Source of the DNA: Roseiarcus sp963696665
GTDB lineage: Bacteria; Pseudomonadota; Alphaproteobacteria; Rhizobiales; Beijerinckiaceae
Length of the DNA stretch: 64,000 nucleotides
NCBI GenBank assembly: GCA_963696665.1
Contig: CAVOLE010000033.1
Span: 37,813-101,812 of the forward strand
Reading direction: 5' to 3'
Shown here: positions 7,236-18,142 of the stretch, in pieces
How the letters are laid out: the number at the start of each line of letters is the position of its first letter
How positions within the stretch are numbered: the stretch's first letter is position 1
Made by a program: the position numbers and the translations under genes
The notes under the pieces: model-generated
What the model was told of the DNA's origin: nothing
Seen by the model: only the letters and a program-made list of their open reading frames with translations
Databases searched by the model: none

Positions 7236-9068
7236 ATGCGCGAGGCCTATATCGGAGTAGACGTCGGCACGCTGAGCGCCAGGGCCGGACTATTCAACTC
7301 GGCCGGGCGGCTGATCGCGAGCGCCCGGCGGCCGATCGCCGTCTGGCGCGAGGGAGGCGATATCGTCGAGCAATCCTCAAACGACATCTGGAGCGCGGTT
7401 GTGTCGGCGGTGCGCGAGGCTTTTGAGGCGTCGGGGCTCAAGCCCGAGGCGGTCCGCGGCATGGGCTTCGACGCCACCTGCTCGCTGGTCGCGCTTGACC
7501 GCAACGCCCGTCCCTTGTCGGTGAGCCCGACCGACGCGCCGGAACGCGACGTGATCGTCTGGATGGATCATCGCGCCGTCGATGATTCCGAGCGGATCAA
7601 CGACGGGAAGCATGAAGCCTTGCGCTATGTGGGCGGCAAGATCTCGCCCGAAATGCATGCGCCGAAGCTTGCCTGGCTGGCCCGGCGCAAGCCCGAGACG
7701 ATCGCCAAGGCCGGGCATTTCTTCGACCTCACCGATTTCCTGTCGTTTCGCGCGACCGGGTCGCTGACGCGCTCGGCCTGCCCGGCGACCTGCAAGTTCG
7801 GCTATCTCGCGCATGAAAAGCGCTGGCCGGACGAATTTTTCGATCAGATCGGCCTCGGATTCCTCAAAGATGACCATCACGCCCGCATCGGCGCGGCAAT
7901 CGCTGCTCCAGGCGCGCCTTTGGGCCATGGATTGACGGCCGAGTCTGCCGCCGCAATGGGCCTGCGTCCTGGGACTCCTATCGGCGCGGGGCTGGTCGAC
8001 GCTCACGCCGGCGCCGCGGGCACCTTGGGGGCGCGCTCGGTCGGCGGGATGGCTGATCCGCGCCGGCGGCTGGCCTTGATTCTCGGAACGTCGTCGAGCT
8101 GCATGGCGCTTGCTGACGAGCCGCGTTTCGTGGAGGGGATCTGGGGGCCGCATTTCGCGGCGCTCACTCCCAATCAATGGCTTATCGACGGCGGTCAATC
8201 GGCGTTCGGCGGAGCGATCGATCACCTGCTGCGATTGCACCCGGCCTTTGCTGAATTGTCGGCGCGTCTTGGGCCGCAAGCGCTCCATGCGCTGGAGAAA
8301 GAAATTGTCGCCCGGGCCGGCGGCGTGTCGGAAGCCGTGTTGATCGCGGAGGGCCTGCACGTTCTGCCCGACTTCATCGGCAGCCGGTCGCCCTCGGCGG
8401 ACGTCGGCGCGCGCGGGGCCGTGATGGGGATGGATCTCAGCGAAGACCCTGCAAGCCTTGAGGAGCTCTATGTCGCCGGCCTCTGCGGCCTTGCCTATGG
8501 TCTCGCCGACATCGTGCGCAAGCTCGAAGAGTCCGGCTATCAATTCGATTCGATTGTCGTGAGCGGCGGCGCGGCGCGCAGTCCGATGGTCCGCCAGATC
8601 ATTGCCGACGTGTGCGGAAAGACGGTGGAATCGCCCGAAACCCCGGAGCCGGTGCTTCTGGGCTCCGCGATGGTGGGCGCGGTCGCAGGCGGAGCGCAGA
8701 CCATGATTTCCGCAATGTCGGCGATGTCGACGATCGCGCCGGGCGCAAAGACGCCGGCAGGGGGAGCGATTGCGGCGTTCCACGCGCGAAAACGTCAGGC
8801 CGCGGAGATCATGCGCCGCACTGAGCGCGAGATTCGCGAACTCAATCGCAAATCCCGCTGGCCTCAAGTCGTAATTTTCGATTGCGACGGGGTGCTGGTC
8901 GACAGCGAAGTGATCGCGCTCGGCGTCATGCGCCGCAGGCTCGACGAAGCCGGTCTTCGCCTGACCGATCAGGAAACGCGCGAACGGTTCCTCGGGCGCC
9001 GGCTCGAACTCGTCCCTACTCGGAATCGAAACCGAACTCGGGGCGCCATTGCCCGAGACTTTTCGTGA
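7236..9068 (+). CDS. FGGY-family carbohydrate kinase, read through into a HAD domain
   Basis: Sugar/polyol kinase of the ribulokinase-xylulokinase (FGGY) family, which phosphorylates the ketose produced by polyol oxidation. The N-terminal ATPase motif is GVDVGTLSARAGL; GTSSSCM and the C-terminal VVSGGAARSPMVRQI are the phosphate and adenosine motifs. The start at 7236 follows an AAGGA site; the in-frame sequence back to 7065 looks non-coding. The kinase domain ends near 8858 (541 codons), but with no stop the frame continues into a HAD phosphatase (DCDGVLVDSE) before terminating at 9068 because of a +1 shift near 9014-9016. Fusion or a lost stop are both possible. Confidence 0.8.
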   Translation: MREAYIGVDVGTLSARAGLFNSAGRLIASARRPIAVWREGGDIVEQSSNDIWSAVVSAVREAFEASGLKPEAVRGMGFDATCSLVALDRNARPLSVSPTDAPERDVIVWMDHRAVDDSERINDGKHEALRYVGGKISPEMHAPKLAWLARRKPETIAKAGHFFDLTDFLSFRATGSLTRSACPATCKFGYLAHEKRWPDEFFDQIGLGFLKDDHHARIGAAIAAPGAPLGHGLTAESAAAMGLRPGTPIGAGLVDAHAGAAGTLGARSVGGMADPRRRLALILGTSSSCMALADEPRFVEGIWGPHFAALTPNQWLIDGGQSAFGGAIDHLLRLHPAFAELSARLGPQALHALEKEIVARAGGVSEAVLIAEGLHVLPDFIGSRSPSADVGARGAVMGMDLSEDPASLEELYVAGLCGLAYGLADIVRKLEESGYQFDSIVVSGGAARSPMVRQIIADVCGKTVESPETPEPVLLGSAMVGAVAGGAQTMISAMSAMSTIAPGAKTPAGGAIAAFHARKRQAAEIMRRTEREIRELNRKSRWPQVVIFDCDGVLVDSEVIALGVMRRRLDEAGLRLTDQETRERFLGRRLELVPTRNRNRTRGAIARDFS

Positions 9069-9540
9069 GGATTTTTCGCGCGAGATTCTTTCTGCCTTCG
9101 CGCGCGAGCTGAAGGGGGTCGAAGGCGTGCGGCAGGCGGTCGAAGGTTTGCGGGCTCGCGTGTGCGTCGCCTCCTCCAGTGGGCCTGAGAGAATACGCTT
9201 GTCGCTTCGCGTGGCCGGCTATGAGACCCTGTTCGCGCCCAACATTTTCTCCGCCGCCGAGGTCGCGGAAGGAAAACCAAGTCCGGATCTTTTTCTGCAT
9301 GCGGCGCTTGGGATGGGCGTCGAGCCGAGAGATTGCCTCGTGATCGAGGACAGCGTCGCGGGAGTCGTCGCCGCGCGCGCTGCGGGCATGACAGTGTTCG
9401 GCTTTGTCGGCGCGAGCCATTTCTCGCCTCTTGACGACGGAGCGCATTTGACCGCGGCCGGCGCGGAGCTCCTCTTCGACGATATGACGCGACTGCCTGA
9501 CCTCGTCGCTGCGCGCGCCGCGCCGAGCCGCGCGGACTGA
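8859..9540 (+). CDS. HAD-superfamily sugar phosphatase (frameshifted, joined to upstream kinase)
   Basis: HAD-IA phosphatase of the beta-phosphoglucomutase-like group that dephosphorylates small sugar or polyol phosphates. Motif I is VIFDCDGVLVDSE, motif II VASSSG, the lysine lies in AEGKPSPDLF, and the acidic motif is VIEDSVAGV. The protein is split: it begins in the kinase frame and resumes one base later as LLGIETELGAPLP. Removing one C from CCC at 9014-9016 restores a continuous domain. No separate start codon was found, so it is either fused to the kinase or its start has been lost. The SorC-type regulator begins four bases after the stop. Confidence 0.7.
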
Positions 9541-9544
9541 CGCC

Positions 9545-10503
9545 ATGGCGCGCAAGTCGGATCACGATGGTTTGCGGCTCGACGAGGCCGCCCGGGCCGG
9601 ATGGCTCTATTACGTCGCCGGCAACACCCAGGACGAGATCGCGCGCAAGCTCGGCATTTCTCGTCAGGCGGCGCAGCGCCTGGTGTCGCTCGCGATCAGC
9701 GAGCGGCTGATCAAGGTGAGAACTCGATCATCCGATCGCGCGCTGCATGGAAGCTCGCCGCGGCGCTCAAGCTGCGCTACGACTTGAGGTTCTGCGAGGT
9801 CTCGCCGACTGATCCAGCCTCGACGTCGTCGACGCTTGGCATCGCCCAGGTCGCCGCGGCGGAATTCGAACGCTGGCTGCGCCGGCCCGAGCCTGCGATC
9901 ATCGGCATCGGCACGGGCCGCACGATGCGCGCGGTCGCCGACCAGTTGCCGGCGATGGAATGCCCGCAGCACAAGCTGGTCGCGCTGGTCGGCACCACCA
10001 AGACCGATGGCTCGGCTTCGTTCTACGACGTCATCATTCGCGTATCCGACAGCGTGCGCGCGCCGCACTATCCGATGCCGCTGCCGGTCATCGCCCGCTC
10101 GGTCGAGGAGCGCAAGCTCCTGACCAGCCTCGCCTCGGTGAAGAGTATTTTCGATCTCGTCGAACGGACCGACGTGAGTTTCGTCGGCGTCGGCGCGGTT
10201 GGCGACTCGGCCGCCCTGGTGCAGGACGGCATCATCACCCGGCAGGAGGCGGAGGCTTTGCGCCATCTCGGCGCGGTGGGGGAGATCACCGGCTGGGCGT
10301 TCGATGCGGCCGGTAAGGTGCTGGCTGAAGGGACGAACGAGAGGGTCGCGTCCGCGCCCCTGCGCCGGGCCGAGAACCGGCTCGTCATCGGCGTCGCCAT
10401 GGGGCCCTCGCGCCGGGCGCCTTTGCGCGGGGCGCTCGCCGGGAAACTGATTTCCGGCCTGGTCACGGACGAAGCGACCGCGGAGCATCTGCTGCAGCGG
10501 TGA
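9545..10503 (+). CDS. SorC/DeoR-type sugar-binding transcriptional regulator (two +1 shifts)
   Basis: Regulator of the polyol operon. The N-terminal helix-turn-helix (AGNTQDEIARKLGISRQAAQ) is followed by a SorC sugar-phosphate sensor domain (IGIGTGRTMRA, LVALVGTTKTDGSASF, FVGVGAVGDSAALV). It is broken in a 40-base stretch: LIKVR is in one frame, LDHPIARCME in the next and LAAALKLRYDL in the third. Removing one A from 9721-9722 and one A from 9751-9752 restores an uninterrupted protein of normal length (about 318 residues), so sequencing error is likely. It probably responds to the phosphorylated sugar made by the upstream kinase. Confidence 0.8.
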
Positions 10504-10602
10504 TCGGAGCAAAACCGGAACAAATATCGAATTGTTGAGTTGGCATACGCCATTTTGTTCCGCGCAACTGGAAATTTTGGGCCGGGCGACTGGAAATTCG
10601 CA

Positions 10603-10637
10603 TTGACTCGGGTGGGAGAATATGGCGAATATTCGCC
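10603..10637 (+). promoter_or_regulatory. Likely smoE promoter with overlapping palindromic operator
   Basis: TTGACT (10603-10608) and GAATAT (10627-10632) are spaced 18 bases apart. The -10 lies inside the perfect 14-bp palindrome GGCGAATATTCGCC (10624-10637), an obvious site for the SorC-type repressor encoded just upstream. A further palindrome CGGCATGCCG lies at 10662-10671. Confidence 0.5.
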
Positions 10638-10686
10638 CGCTAGCTTGGCAAATGCCCATATCGGCATGCCGCACGGAGGAAACGCT

Positions 10687-12003
10687 ATGAAGGTTCTCGT
10701 GAAGGGGCTGCTCGGCGCCGTTGCGCTCGCAGGCTTCTCGCTTCCCGCTTTCGCCGACACAACGCTGACGATCGCGACCGTTAACAACAGCGATATGGTC
10801 CGTATGCAGGGGCTGACCGACGATTTCACCAAGGCCAATCCCGACATCAAGCTCAACTGGGTCACGCTCGAAGAGAACGTGCTGCGCCAGAAGGTGACGA
10901 CCGACATCGCCACGCACGGCGGTCAGTTCGACATTCTGACCATCGGCACATACGAGGTCCCAATCTGGGCCAAGAAGAAGTGGCTGGTGCCGCTCGACAA
11001 ACTCGGGGCCGACTACGACGTCAACGACCTCCTGCCGCCGATTCGCGCAGGCCTGTCGGCCGGCGACAAGCTCTACGCCGCGCCATTCTACGGCGAGAGT
11101 TCCTTCGTCATGTACCGCACCGACCTCATGGAGAAGGCCGGCCTCAAGATGCCCGAGAAGCCGACCTGGGACTTCATCAAACAGGCCGCTGACAAGATGT
11201 CGGACAAGGCGGCCGGCGTTTACGGAATCTGTCTGCGCGGCAAGCCGGGCTGGGGTGAGAACATGGCCTTCCTGACCGCCATGTCCAATTCCTTCGGGGC
11301 GCGGTGGTTCGACGAGAAATGGCAGCCTCAGTTCAACACACCCGAGTGGAAGAAGACGATGGACTTCTACGTCGCGCTGATGAAGGCCGACGGGCCGCCC
11401 GGCGCCTCGTCGAATGGCTTTAATGAGAACCTCGCGCTGTTCAGCGACGGCAAGTGCGGCATGTGGATCGACGCCACGGTCGCGGCTGGATTCGTGACCG
11501 ATCCGAAGCAGTCGAAGGTTTCCGACAAGGTCGGCTTCGCGCTCGCGCCCAACGACGGACTCGGCAAGAACGCCAATTGGCTCTGGGCATGGTCGCTCGC
11601 GGTTCCGGCTGGAACGAGCAAGGCCGAGGCGGCTGAGAAGTTCATTTCATGGGCGACCAGCAAGCACTACACCGACCTCGTCGCCAAGAAGGACGGTTGG
11701 GCCCGCGTTCCTCCGGGAACCCGCACCTCGCTCTACAAGAACCCCGACTATACGAAGGCGGCTCCGTGGGCGGATCTGACGCTCGAGTCGATCAACTCGG
11801 CCGATCCTAACCATCCGACGGTGAAGCCGGTGCCGTATACGGGCGTGCAATTCGTCGCGATCCCAGAGTTCCAGGGCATTGCGACTGACACCGGGCAGGA
11901 CTTTTCCGCGGCGCTGGCGGGATCGATGACCGTCGACCAGGCGCTCGCCAAGGCCCAGGCCAGCACCGAAGCCGCAATGAAGAAGGCCGGCTACATCAAA
12001 TGA
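10687..12003 (+). CDS. smoE: Sorbitol/mannitol ABC transporter substrate-binding protein
   Basis: Periplasmic receptor of a CUT1 importer for sugar alcohols (438 residues). The signal peptide MKVLVKGLLGAVALAGFSLP is cleaved after AFA. Family features are 'FDILTIGTYEVPIWAKKKWL' at the N-domain, the 'YGESSFVMYRTDLMEKAGLK' segment and 'CGMWIDATVAAGFV'. ATG 10687 is preceded by CGGAGGAAAC; the frame is open further upstream but lacks coding features. It heads the transporter operon smoEFGK, is followed by a strong stem-loop, and is next to a polyol kinase and mannitol dehydrogenase, which supports a sorbitol, mannitol or arabitol substrate. Confidence 0.9.
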   Translation: MKVLVKGLLGAVALAGFSLPAFADTTLTIATVNNSDMVRMQGLTDDFTKANPDIKLNWVTLEENVLRQKVTTDIATHGGQFDILTIGTYEVPIWAKKKWLVPLDKLGADYDVNDLLPPIRAGLSAGDKLYAAPFYGESSFVMYRTDLMEKAGLKMPEKPTWDFIKQAADKMSDKAAGVYGICLRGKPGWGENMAFLTAMSNSFGARWFDEKWQPQFNTPEWKKTMDFYVALMKADGPPGASSNGFNENLALFSDGKCGMWIDATVAAGFVTDPKQSKVSDKVGFALAPNDGLGKNANWLWAWSLAVPAGTSKAEAAEKFISWATSKHYTDLVAKKDGWARVPPGTRTSLYKNPDYTKAAPWADLTLESINSADPNHPTVKPVPYTGVQFVAIPEFQGIATDTGQDFSAALAGSMTVDQALAKAQASTEAAMKKAGYIK

Positions 12004-12082
12004 GCTAGGCCGCTGACCCGCCGCTTCGCGTTCCATACCTCGCGCGAGGCGGCAGGAAGGGGCGAATCCTCCCCGTCCCCCG

Positions 12083-12108
12083 CCCCCTTCTCCTTGGCGA
12101 GAAGGGGG
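12083..12108 (+). promoter_or_regulatory. Strong stem-loop between smoE and smoF
   Basis: CCCCCTTCTC (12083-12092) pairs perfectly with GAGAAGGGGG (12099-12108) around a CTTGGC loop. No T-run follows, so it is not a classic terminator. Such hairpins after binding-protein genes protect the upstream mRNA and give more receptor than permease; that role here is inferred. Confidence 0.6.
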
Positions 12109-12194
12109 AAGGGAGGAGATGATAAGACAAGTCAAGAAAACCGCATCGGCGATCCGGAAGGGCGGCCGGCGCGCGGGGAGGAGAGGCCACTAAG

Positions 12195-13067
12195 ATGGCG
12201 ACGCAGCAAACAGCGACAGCGGGCCGCGCTCTGGTTTCACCGTCGGTCATCCTGCTCTTCATCTGGATGATCGTGCCCTTGGCGATGACGCTCTACTTTT
12301 CGACGCTGCGCTACAGCCTGCTCGATCCTGACAACAGCGCCTTTGTCGGACTGCAGAATTACACCTCGTTCCTCACCGACCCGGATTTCATCGCGGCTCT
12401 TATCAATACGCTGGTCCTCGTCATTTCCGTCCTGATCATCAGCGTCGTCGGCGGAATTCTCGTGGCGCTTTTGATGGATCAGCCGGTGTTCGGCCAGAAC
12501 ATCCTGCGGCTCATGGTGATCGCGCCATTCTTCGTCATGCCGACGGTCAGCGCGCTCGTATGGAAGAACCTTCTGATGAATCCCGATTCCGGCTTGTTCG
12601 CCTGGATCGCGCGCTCTTTGGGCTTCCAGCCGATCGTCTGGTTCACCAACTGGCCGATGCTCTCGGTGATCATCGTCGTCTCATGGGAATGGCTGCCGTT
12701 CGCGAGCCTGATCCTTCTGACCGCCCTTCAGTCGCTCGACGAAGAGCAGAAGGAGGCGGCCTCGCTCGACGGCGCGGGGCCCATCTCTTATTTCGGCTAT
12801 ATCGTGCTGCCGCATATCGCGCGCGCGATCACCGTCGTCATCCTGATCGAGACCATCTTTCTCTTAAGCGTGTTTGCCGAAATCTACGTGACCACGTCCG
12901 GCGGTCCCGGCACCGCGACCACGAACATCCCCTTCCTCGTCTATAAGCAGGCGCTCCTCAATTTCGACGTCGGCAGCGCCTCGGCGGGCGGCATCATCGC
13001 GGTCATTCTCGCCAACATCGTCGCGTTCTTCCTGATGCGCATCATCGGCAGGAATCTGGAGGGCTGA
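12195..13067 (+). CDS. smoF: Polyol ABC transporter permease, MalF-type
   Basis: Integral membrane permease (290 residues, six predicted helices) of the binding-protein-dependent CUT1 family. The cytoplasmic EAA loop that contacts the ATPase is EAASLDGAGPISYFGYIVLP near residue 188. The first helix is VILLFIWMIVPLAMTLYF and the last is IIAVILANIVAFFLM. The start at 12195 follows GGAGGAGAGGCC. It is separated from smoE by about 190 bases and from smoG by four bases, so smoFGK are tightly coupled. Confidence 0.92.
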   Translation: MATQQTATAGRALVSPSVILLFIWMIVPLAMTLYFSTLRYSLLDPDNSAFVGLQNYTSFLTDPDFIAALINTLVLVISVLIISVVGGILVALLMDQPVFGQNILRLMVIAPFFVMPTVSALVWKNLLMNPDSGLFAWIARSLGFQPIVWFTNWPMLSVIIVVSWEWLPFASLILLTALQSLDEEQKEAASLDGAGPISYFGYIVLPHIARAITVVILIETIFLLSVFAEIYVTTSGGPGTATTNIPFLVYKQALLNFDVGSASAGGIIAVILANIVAFFLMRIIGRNLEG

Positions 13068-13071
13068 TAAG

Positions 13072-13902
13072 ATGGCGATCAAGAAAACCGTCGGCGAGCG
13101 CATTGGGGTCACGATCCTCGCCTGGGTCGTCGCCTTCCTGATCTTCTTCCCGATCCTGTGGACGTTTCTGACGAGCTTCAAGAGCGAACTCGACGCCATC
13201 GCCATGCCGCCGAAGTTCCTCTTTTTCAACTGGACGCTGGAGAACTACGCCGAGGTGCAGGAGCACTCGAACTATCTCAAGTTCGCCTTCAATTCGGTCG
13301 TGCTGTCGATCGGCGCGAACCTGATTGGTCTTCTGATCGCGGTTCCCGCCGCCTGGTCGATGGCGTTCGCGCCGGGCAAATACACCAAGGACCTCTTGAT
13401 GTGGATGCTGTCGACCAAGATGATGCCGGCGGTCGGCGTGCTGGTGCCGATCTACCTCCTGTTTAAGACCCTGCACCTGCTTGACAGCCTGATCGGCATT
13501 GGCCTCGTCTTGATGCTGCTCAACCTGCCGCTTCTGATCTGGATGCTCTACACCTACTTCAAGGAGATCCCGAACGATATTCTTGAAGCGGCGCGCATGG
13601 ACGGGGCGTCGCTTTTGAACGAGATCGTGTATGTGCTGACCCCGATGGCTGTGCCGGGCATTGCTTCGACGATGCTGCTTGCGATCATCCTGTCGTGGAA
13701 CGAGGCGTTCTGGACTCTCAATCTCACGACATCGAACGCCGCGCCGCTCACCCAGTTCATCGCCTCCTTCTCGGCGCCGGAGGGGTTCTTCTGGGCCAAG
13801 CTTTCGGCGGCCTCGACGCTCGCGATCGCGCCGATCCTCATCCTCGGCTGGTTCTCGCAGAAGCAGCTTGTCCGAGGCCTGACCTTCGGCGCAGTGAAGT
13901 GA
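13072..13902 (+). CDS. smoG: Polyol ABC transporter permease, MalG-type
   Basis: Second membrane permease (276 residues). Helices include ILAWVVAFLIFFPILWTFL and LIGIGLVLMLLNLPLLIWM. The EAA loop is EAARMDGASLLNEIVYVLTP near residue 173. The C-terminus WFSQKQLVRGLTFGAVK is characteristic of MalG-type subunits, whose tail reaches the nucleotide-binding domains. It pairs with SmoF to form the translocation pore, and the ATPase gene follows after 24 bases. Confidence 0.92.
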   Translation: MAIKKTVGERIGVTILAWVVAFLIFFPILWTFLTSFKSELDAIAMPPKFLFFNWTLENYAEVQEHSNYLKFAFNSVVLSIGANLIGLLIAVPAAWSMAFAPGKYTKDLLMWMLSTKMMPAVGVLVPIYLLFKTLHLLDSLIGIGLVLMLLNLPLLIWMLYTYFKEIPNDILEAARMDGASLLNEIVYVLTPMAVPGIASTMLLAIILSWNEAFWTLNLTTSNAAPLTQFIASFSAPEGFFWAKLSAASTLAIAPILILGWFSQKQLVRGLTFGAVK

Positions 13903-13926
13903 TTTTGGATTGAAGGAACAGCAGCC

Positions 13927-14928
<1,002 letters not shown>

Positions 14929-14987
14929 CGGCGGGCGAGCGACGAACGCGTCAGCTCCAGGTTTGACTTTATGAGTGGGTTCGAATC

Positions 14988-16472
<1,485 letters not shown>

Positions 16473-16508
16473 GCTGGCGACATCGCGGTGGAGGCCTAGG
16501 CCCCATGT

Positions 16509-16568
16509 ATCTCGAGCCTGATGACCGGGTCGATCGTGCTGGCTGACGGCGGCTATACGTGCTGGTAA
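16509..16568 (+). pseudogene. C-terminal remnant of a short-chain dehydrogenase gene
   Basis: Nineteen codons ending in TAA read ISSLMTGSIVLADGGYTCW. This is the characteristic C-terminus of classical SDR enzymes (MTG-S-x3-DGGYT). No upstream SDR sequence remains. Polyol operons of this type commonly encode an SDR-type sorbitol dehydrogenase (SmoS) beside MtlK, so this is probably the tail of a lost polyol dehydrogenase. Confidence 0.65.
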
Positions 16569-16600
16569 ACCCAGGCAGATTGCGTTTGGGTCGAACCGTG

Positions 16601-16733
16601 ATCGTCATTGCGAGCCATAGGGCGTCGAAAGACGCCCGTCCTTCCGGACGGGCTACGGCGAAGCAATCCAGGAGTCATCGGGCGCCCTACGGCCCCCTGG
16701 ATCGCCACGCCGCTTCGCTCCTCGCGATGACGA
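16601..16733. repeat. Interspersed palindromic repeat (GTCATTGCGAG family), copy 1
   Basis: The outer arms ATCGTCATTGCGAG and CTCGCGATGACGAT are inverted with one mismatch. Two hairpins lie inside (GCGTCGAAAGACGC; CCGTCCTTCCGGACGG). A second, shorter member is at 36197-36289. Elements with this start are widespread non-coding repeats in proteobacterial genomes. Confidence 0.75.
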
Positions 16734-16787
16734 TTCCGTCCAAACGCAGCGTGCTCTAAGCGGCGTTGATCAAGCGGGAAGGGCGAT

Positions 16788-17579
16788 ATGGATCTCGGGC
16801 TCAAGGGGAAGGTCGCTGTCATCACGGGCGGCAGCGTCGGTATTGGTCTTGCGATCGCCGAGGGCCTCGCGGCCGAGGGCGTCGACATCGTGATCGCCGC
16901 CCGGCACGTCGAGCGGGTTCGCGGCGAGGCGAGCCGCATCGCCAAATCCTTCGGCGTCCGGGCGGAGGGGGTGGCCTGCGACGTCGCCAAGCGCGAGGGG
17001 ACGGAAGACCTTATCGCCGACGTGAAGCGGCTGTTCGGCGGCGCCGACATCCTCATCAACAACGCCGGCGCCGGCAGCAACGAGACGGTGATGGAGGCGC
17101 CGGACGAGAAATGGCAGGCCTATTGGGATCTGCACGTGATGGCGGCGGTGAGGCTCGCGCGCGGCCTTGCGCCGTTGATGAAGGAGCGCGGCGGCGGCGT
17201 CATTCTGCACAACGCCTCGATCTGCGCCGCCCAGCCGCTGTGGTACGAGCCAATCTACAACGTGACCAAGGCGGCGCTGATGATGTTCTCGAAGACGCTT
17301 TCGACCGAACTCATCGGCGACAACATCCGCGTCGATTGCGTCAATCCGGGCCTGATCCTGACGCCCGATTGGATCAAGACGGCAAAGCAGCTCAGCGCCG
17401 ACAAGGGCGGCGACTATGAGGCCTATCTCGACAGCGTCGCGCGCGAGCACGCGCCGATCAAGCGATTCGCGACGCCCGAGGAACTGGCCAATTTCTTCGT
17501 CTTCCTCTGCTCGGACCGCGCGAGCTATTCCGTCGGCTCTACCTATTACGTCGACGGGGGAATGCTGAAGTCGGTGTAG
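16788..17579 (+). CDS. SDR-family oxidoreductase
   Basis: Classical short-chain dehydrogenase/reductase (263 residues). The cofactor motif is GGSVGIG, and NNAGAG is the structural motif. The catalytic serine is in HNASICAA and the tyrosine/lysine pair in YNVTKAAL. The C-terminus has the usual STYYVDGGML. An arginine after beta-2 (IAARHVERV) hints at NADP(H). It follows mtlK at the end of the polyol operon and may be another polyol or keto-sugar reductase; the substrate is not predictable. Confidence 0.85.
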   Translation: MDLGLKGKVAVITGGSVGIGLAIAEGLAAEGVDIVIAARHVERVRGEASRIAKSFGVRAEGVACDVAKREGTEDLIADVKRLFGGADILINNAGAGSNETVMEAPDEKWQAYWDLHVMAAVRLARGLAPLMKERGGGVILHNASICAAQPLWYEPIYNVTKAALMMFSKTLSTELIGDNIRVDCVNPGLILTPDWIKTAKQLSADKGGDYEAYLDSVAREHAPIKRFATPEELANFFVFLCSDRASYSVGSTYYVDGGMLKSV

Positions 17580-17634
17580 GCCGTATTATAGCCCCGCCGC
17601 TTGTAGCCGCGCTCCATAGCCCGTCGATAGACAA

Positions 17635-17687
17635 GCGTCCTTGAGGACGCCGTTTGGAGCGCAGCCGACGCGGTCAACGACCGCGTC
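17635..17687. terminator. Double hairpin between convergent genes
   Basis: GCGTCC-TTGA-GGACGC (17635-17650) is followed by a 9-bp perfect stem, GACGCGGTC-AAC-GACCGCGTC (17667-17687). The SDR gene (plus) and the BON gene (minus) converge on it, so it could end both transcripts. There is no T-run, and a repeat-type palindrome is the alternative. Confidence 0.4.
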
Positions 17688-17709
17688 TACAGGGCCTATG
17701 GCAGCCAAC

Positions 17710-17976
17710 TCAATGGTGGCTTTGCGCCATCTCTTCGGGTTGCGGGTGCGCCGCTCGAACGTCCGCCAGGCGGATCCGGTTGGTGACGCCGGCGACGCCC
17801 GCAACGCTTTTCGCGTCGGACTCGGCGCAGGCTCGTTGATAAGGCAGGTCCACCATCCCGGAAACCGTGACCCAGCCGTTCTCGACGTCGACGTTCAACC
17901 GGTCCCGGGGGACCGCAAGATCCCAATGGATCGCGTTCAAAACGCGCATACGCAGGTCTTCGCTCATGAGCGGCAT
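17710..17976 (-). CDS. BON-domain protein
   Basis: An 88-residue protein consisting of one BON (OsmY/nodulation) domain: 'LRMRVLNAIHWDLAVPRDRL', 'VDVENGWVTVSGMVDLPYQR', then 'VAGVAGVTNRIRL'. BON domains bind phospholipid membranes and are common in osmotic-shock proteins. The start at 17976 (MPLMSEDL) is favoured because GGGAGGAGG lies just upstream; a longer open frame to 18045 lacks such a site. No signal peptide is present, so a cytoplasmic or membrane-associated role is more likely than a periplasmic one. Confidence 0.8.
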   Translation of the reverse strand: MPLMSEDLRMRVLNAIHWDLAVPRDRLNVDVENGWVTVSGMVDLPYQRACAESDAKSVAGVAGVTNRIRLADVRAAHPQPEEMAQSHH

Positions 17977-18142
17977 CTCGACCTCCTCCCCGCGCCAAAA
18001 GATTTTGATGTTTAGTCGCGAGGCTTTCGACGATCTCGTTAGCACGAGCGCCAGCCCAGCTCCTTGACGCGAATCAAACCATAACGTGCCAGTTGAGCGG
18101 AATTTTGACAGGATCGCCGAAAGAAGAGCCTGACGTGCCTAG

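Larger units (their letters stand above)
16473..16787. other. Intergenic region with gene remnant and palindromic repeat
   Basis: This 315-base gap holds the C-terminal remnant of an SDR gene (16509-16568), then an interspersed palindromic repeat (16601-16733), then the ribosome-binding region of the intact SDR gene. It looks like a deletion scar within the polyol operon. Confidence 0.7.

Noticed and set aside
10517..10541. Possible third EcfG promoter (GGAAC-N17-GTT) before smoE
   Set aside because: The -10 element lacks the leading C and the spacing is longer; a stress role does not fit a polyol operon with its own operator.
14978..14987. GGTTCGAATC, a possible tRNA T-loop
   Set aside because: No acceptor stem or anticodon arm surrounds it; it lies in the short gap before mtlK.
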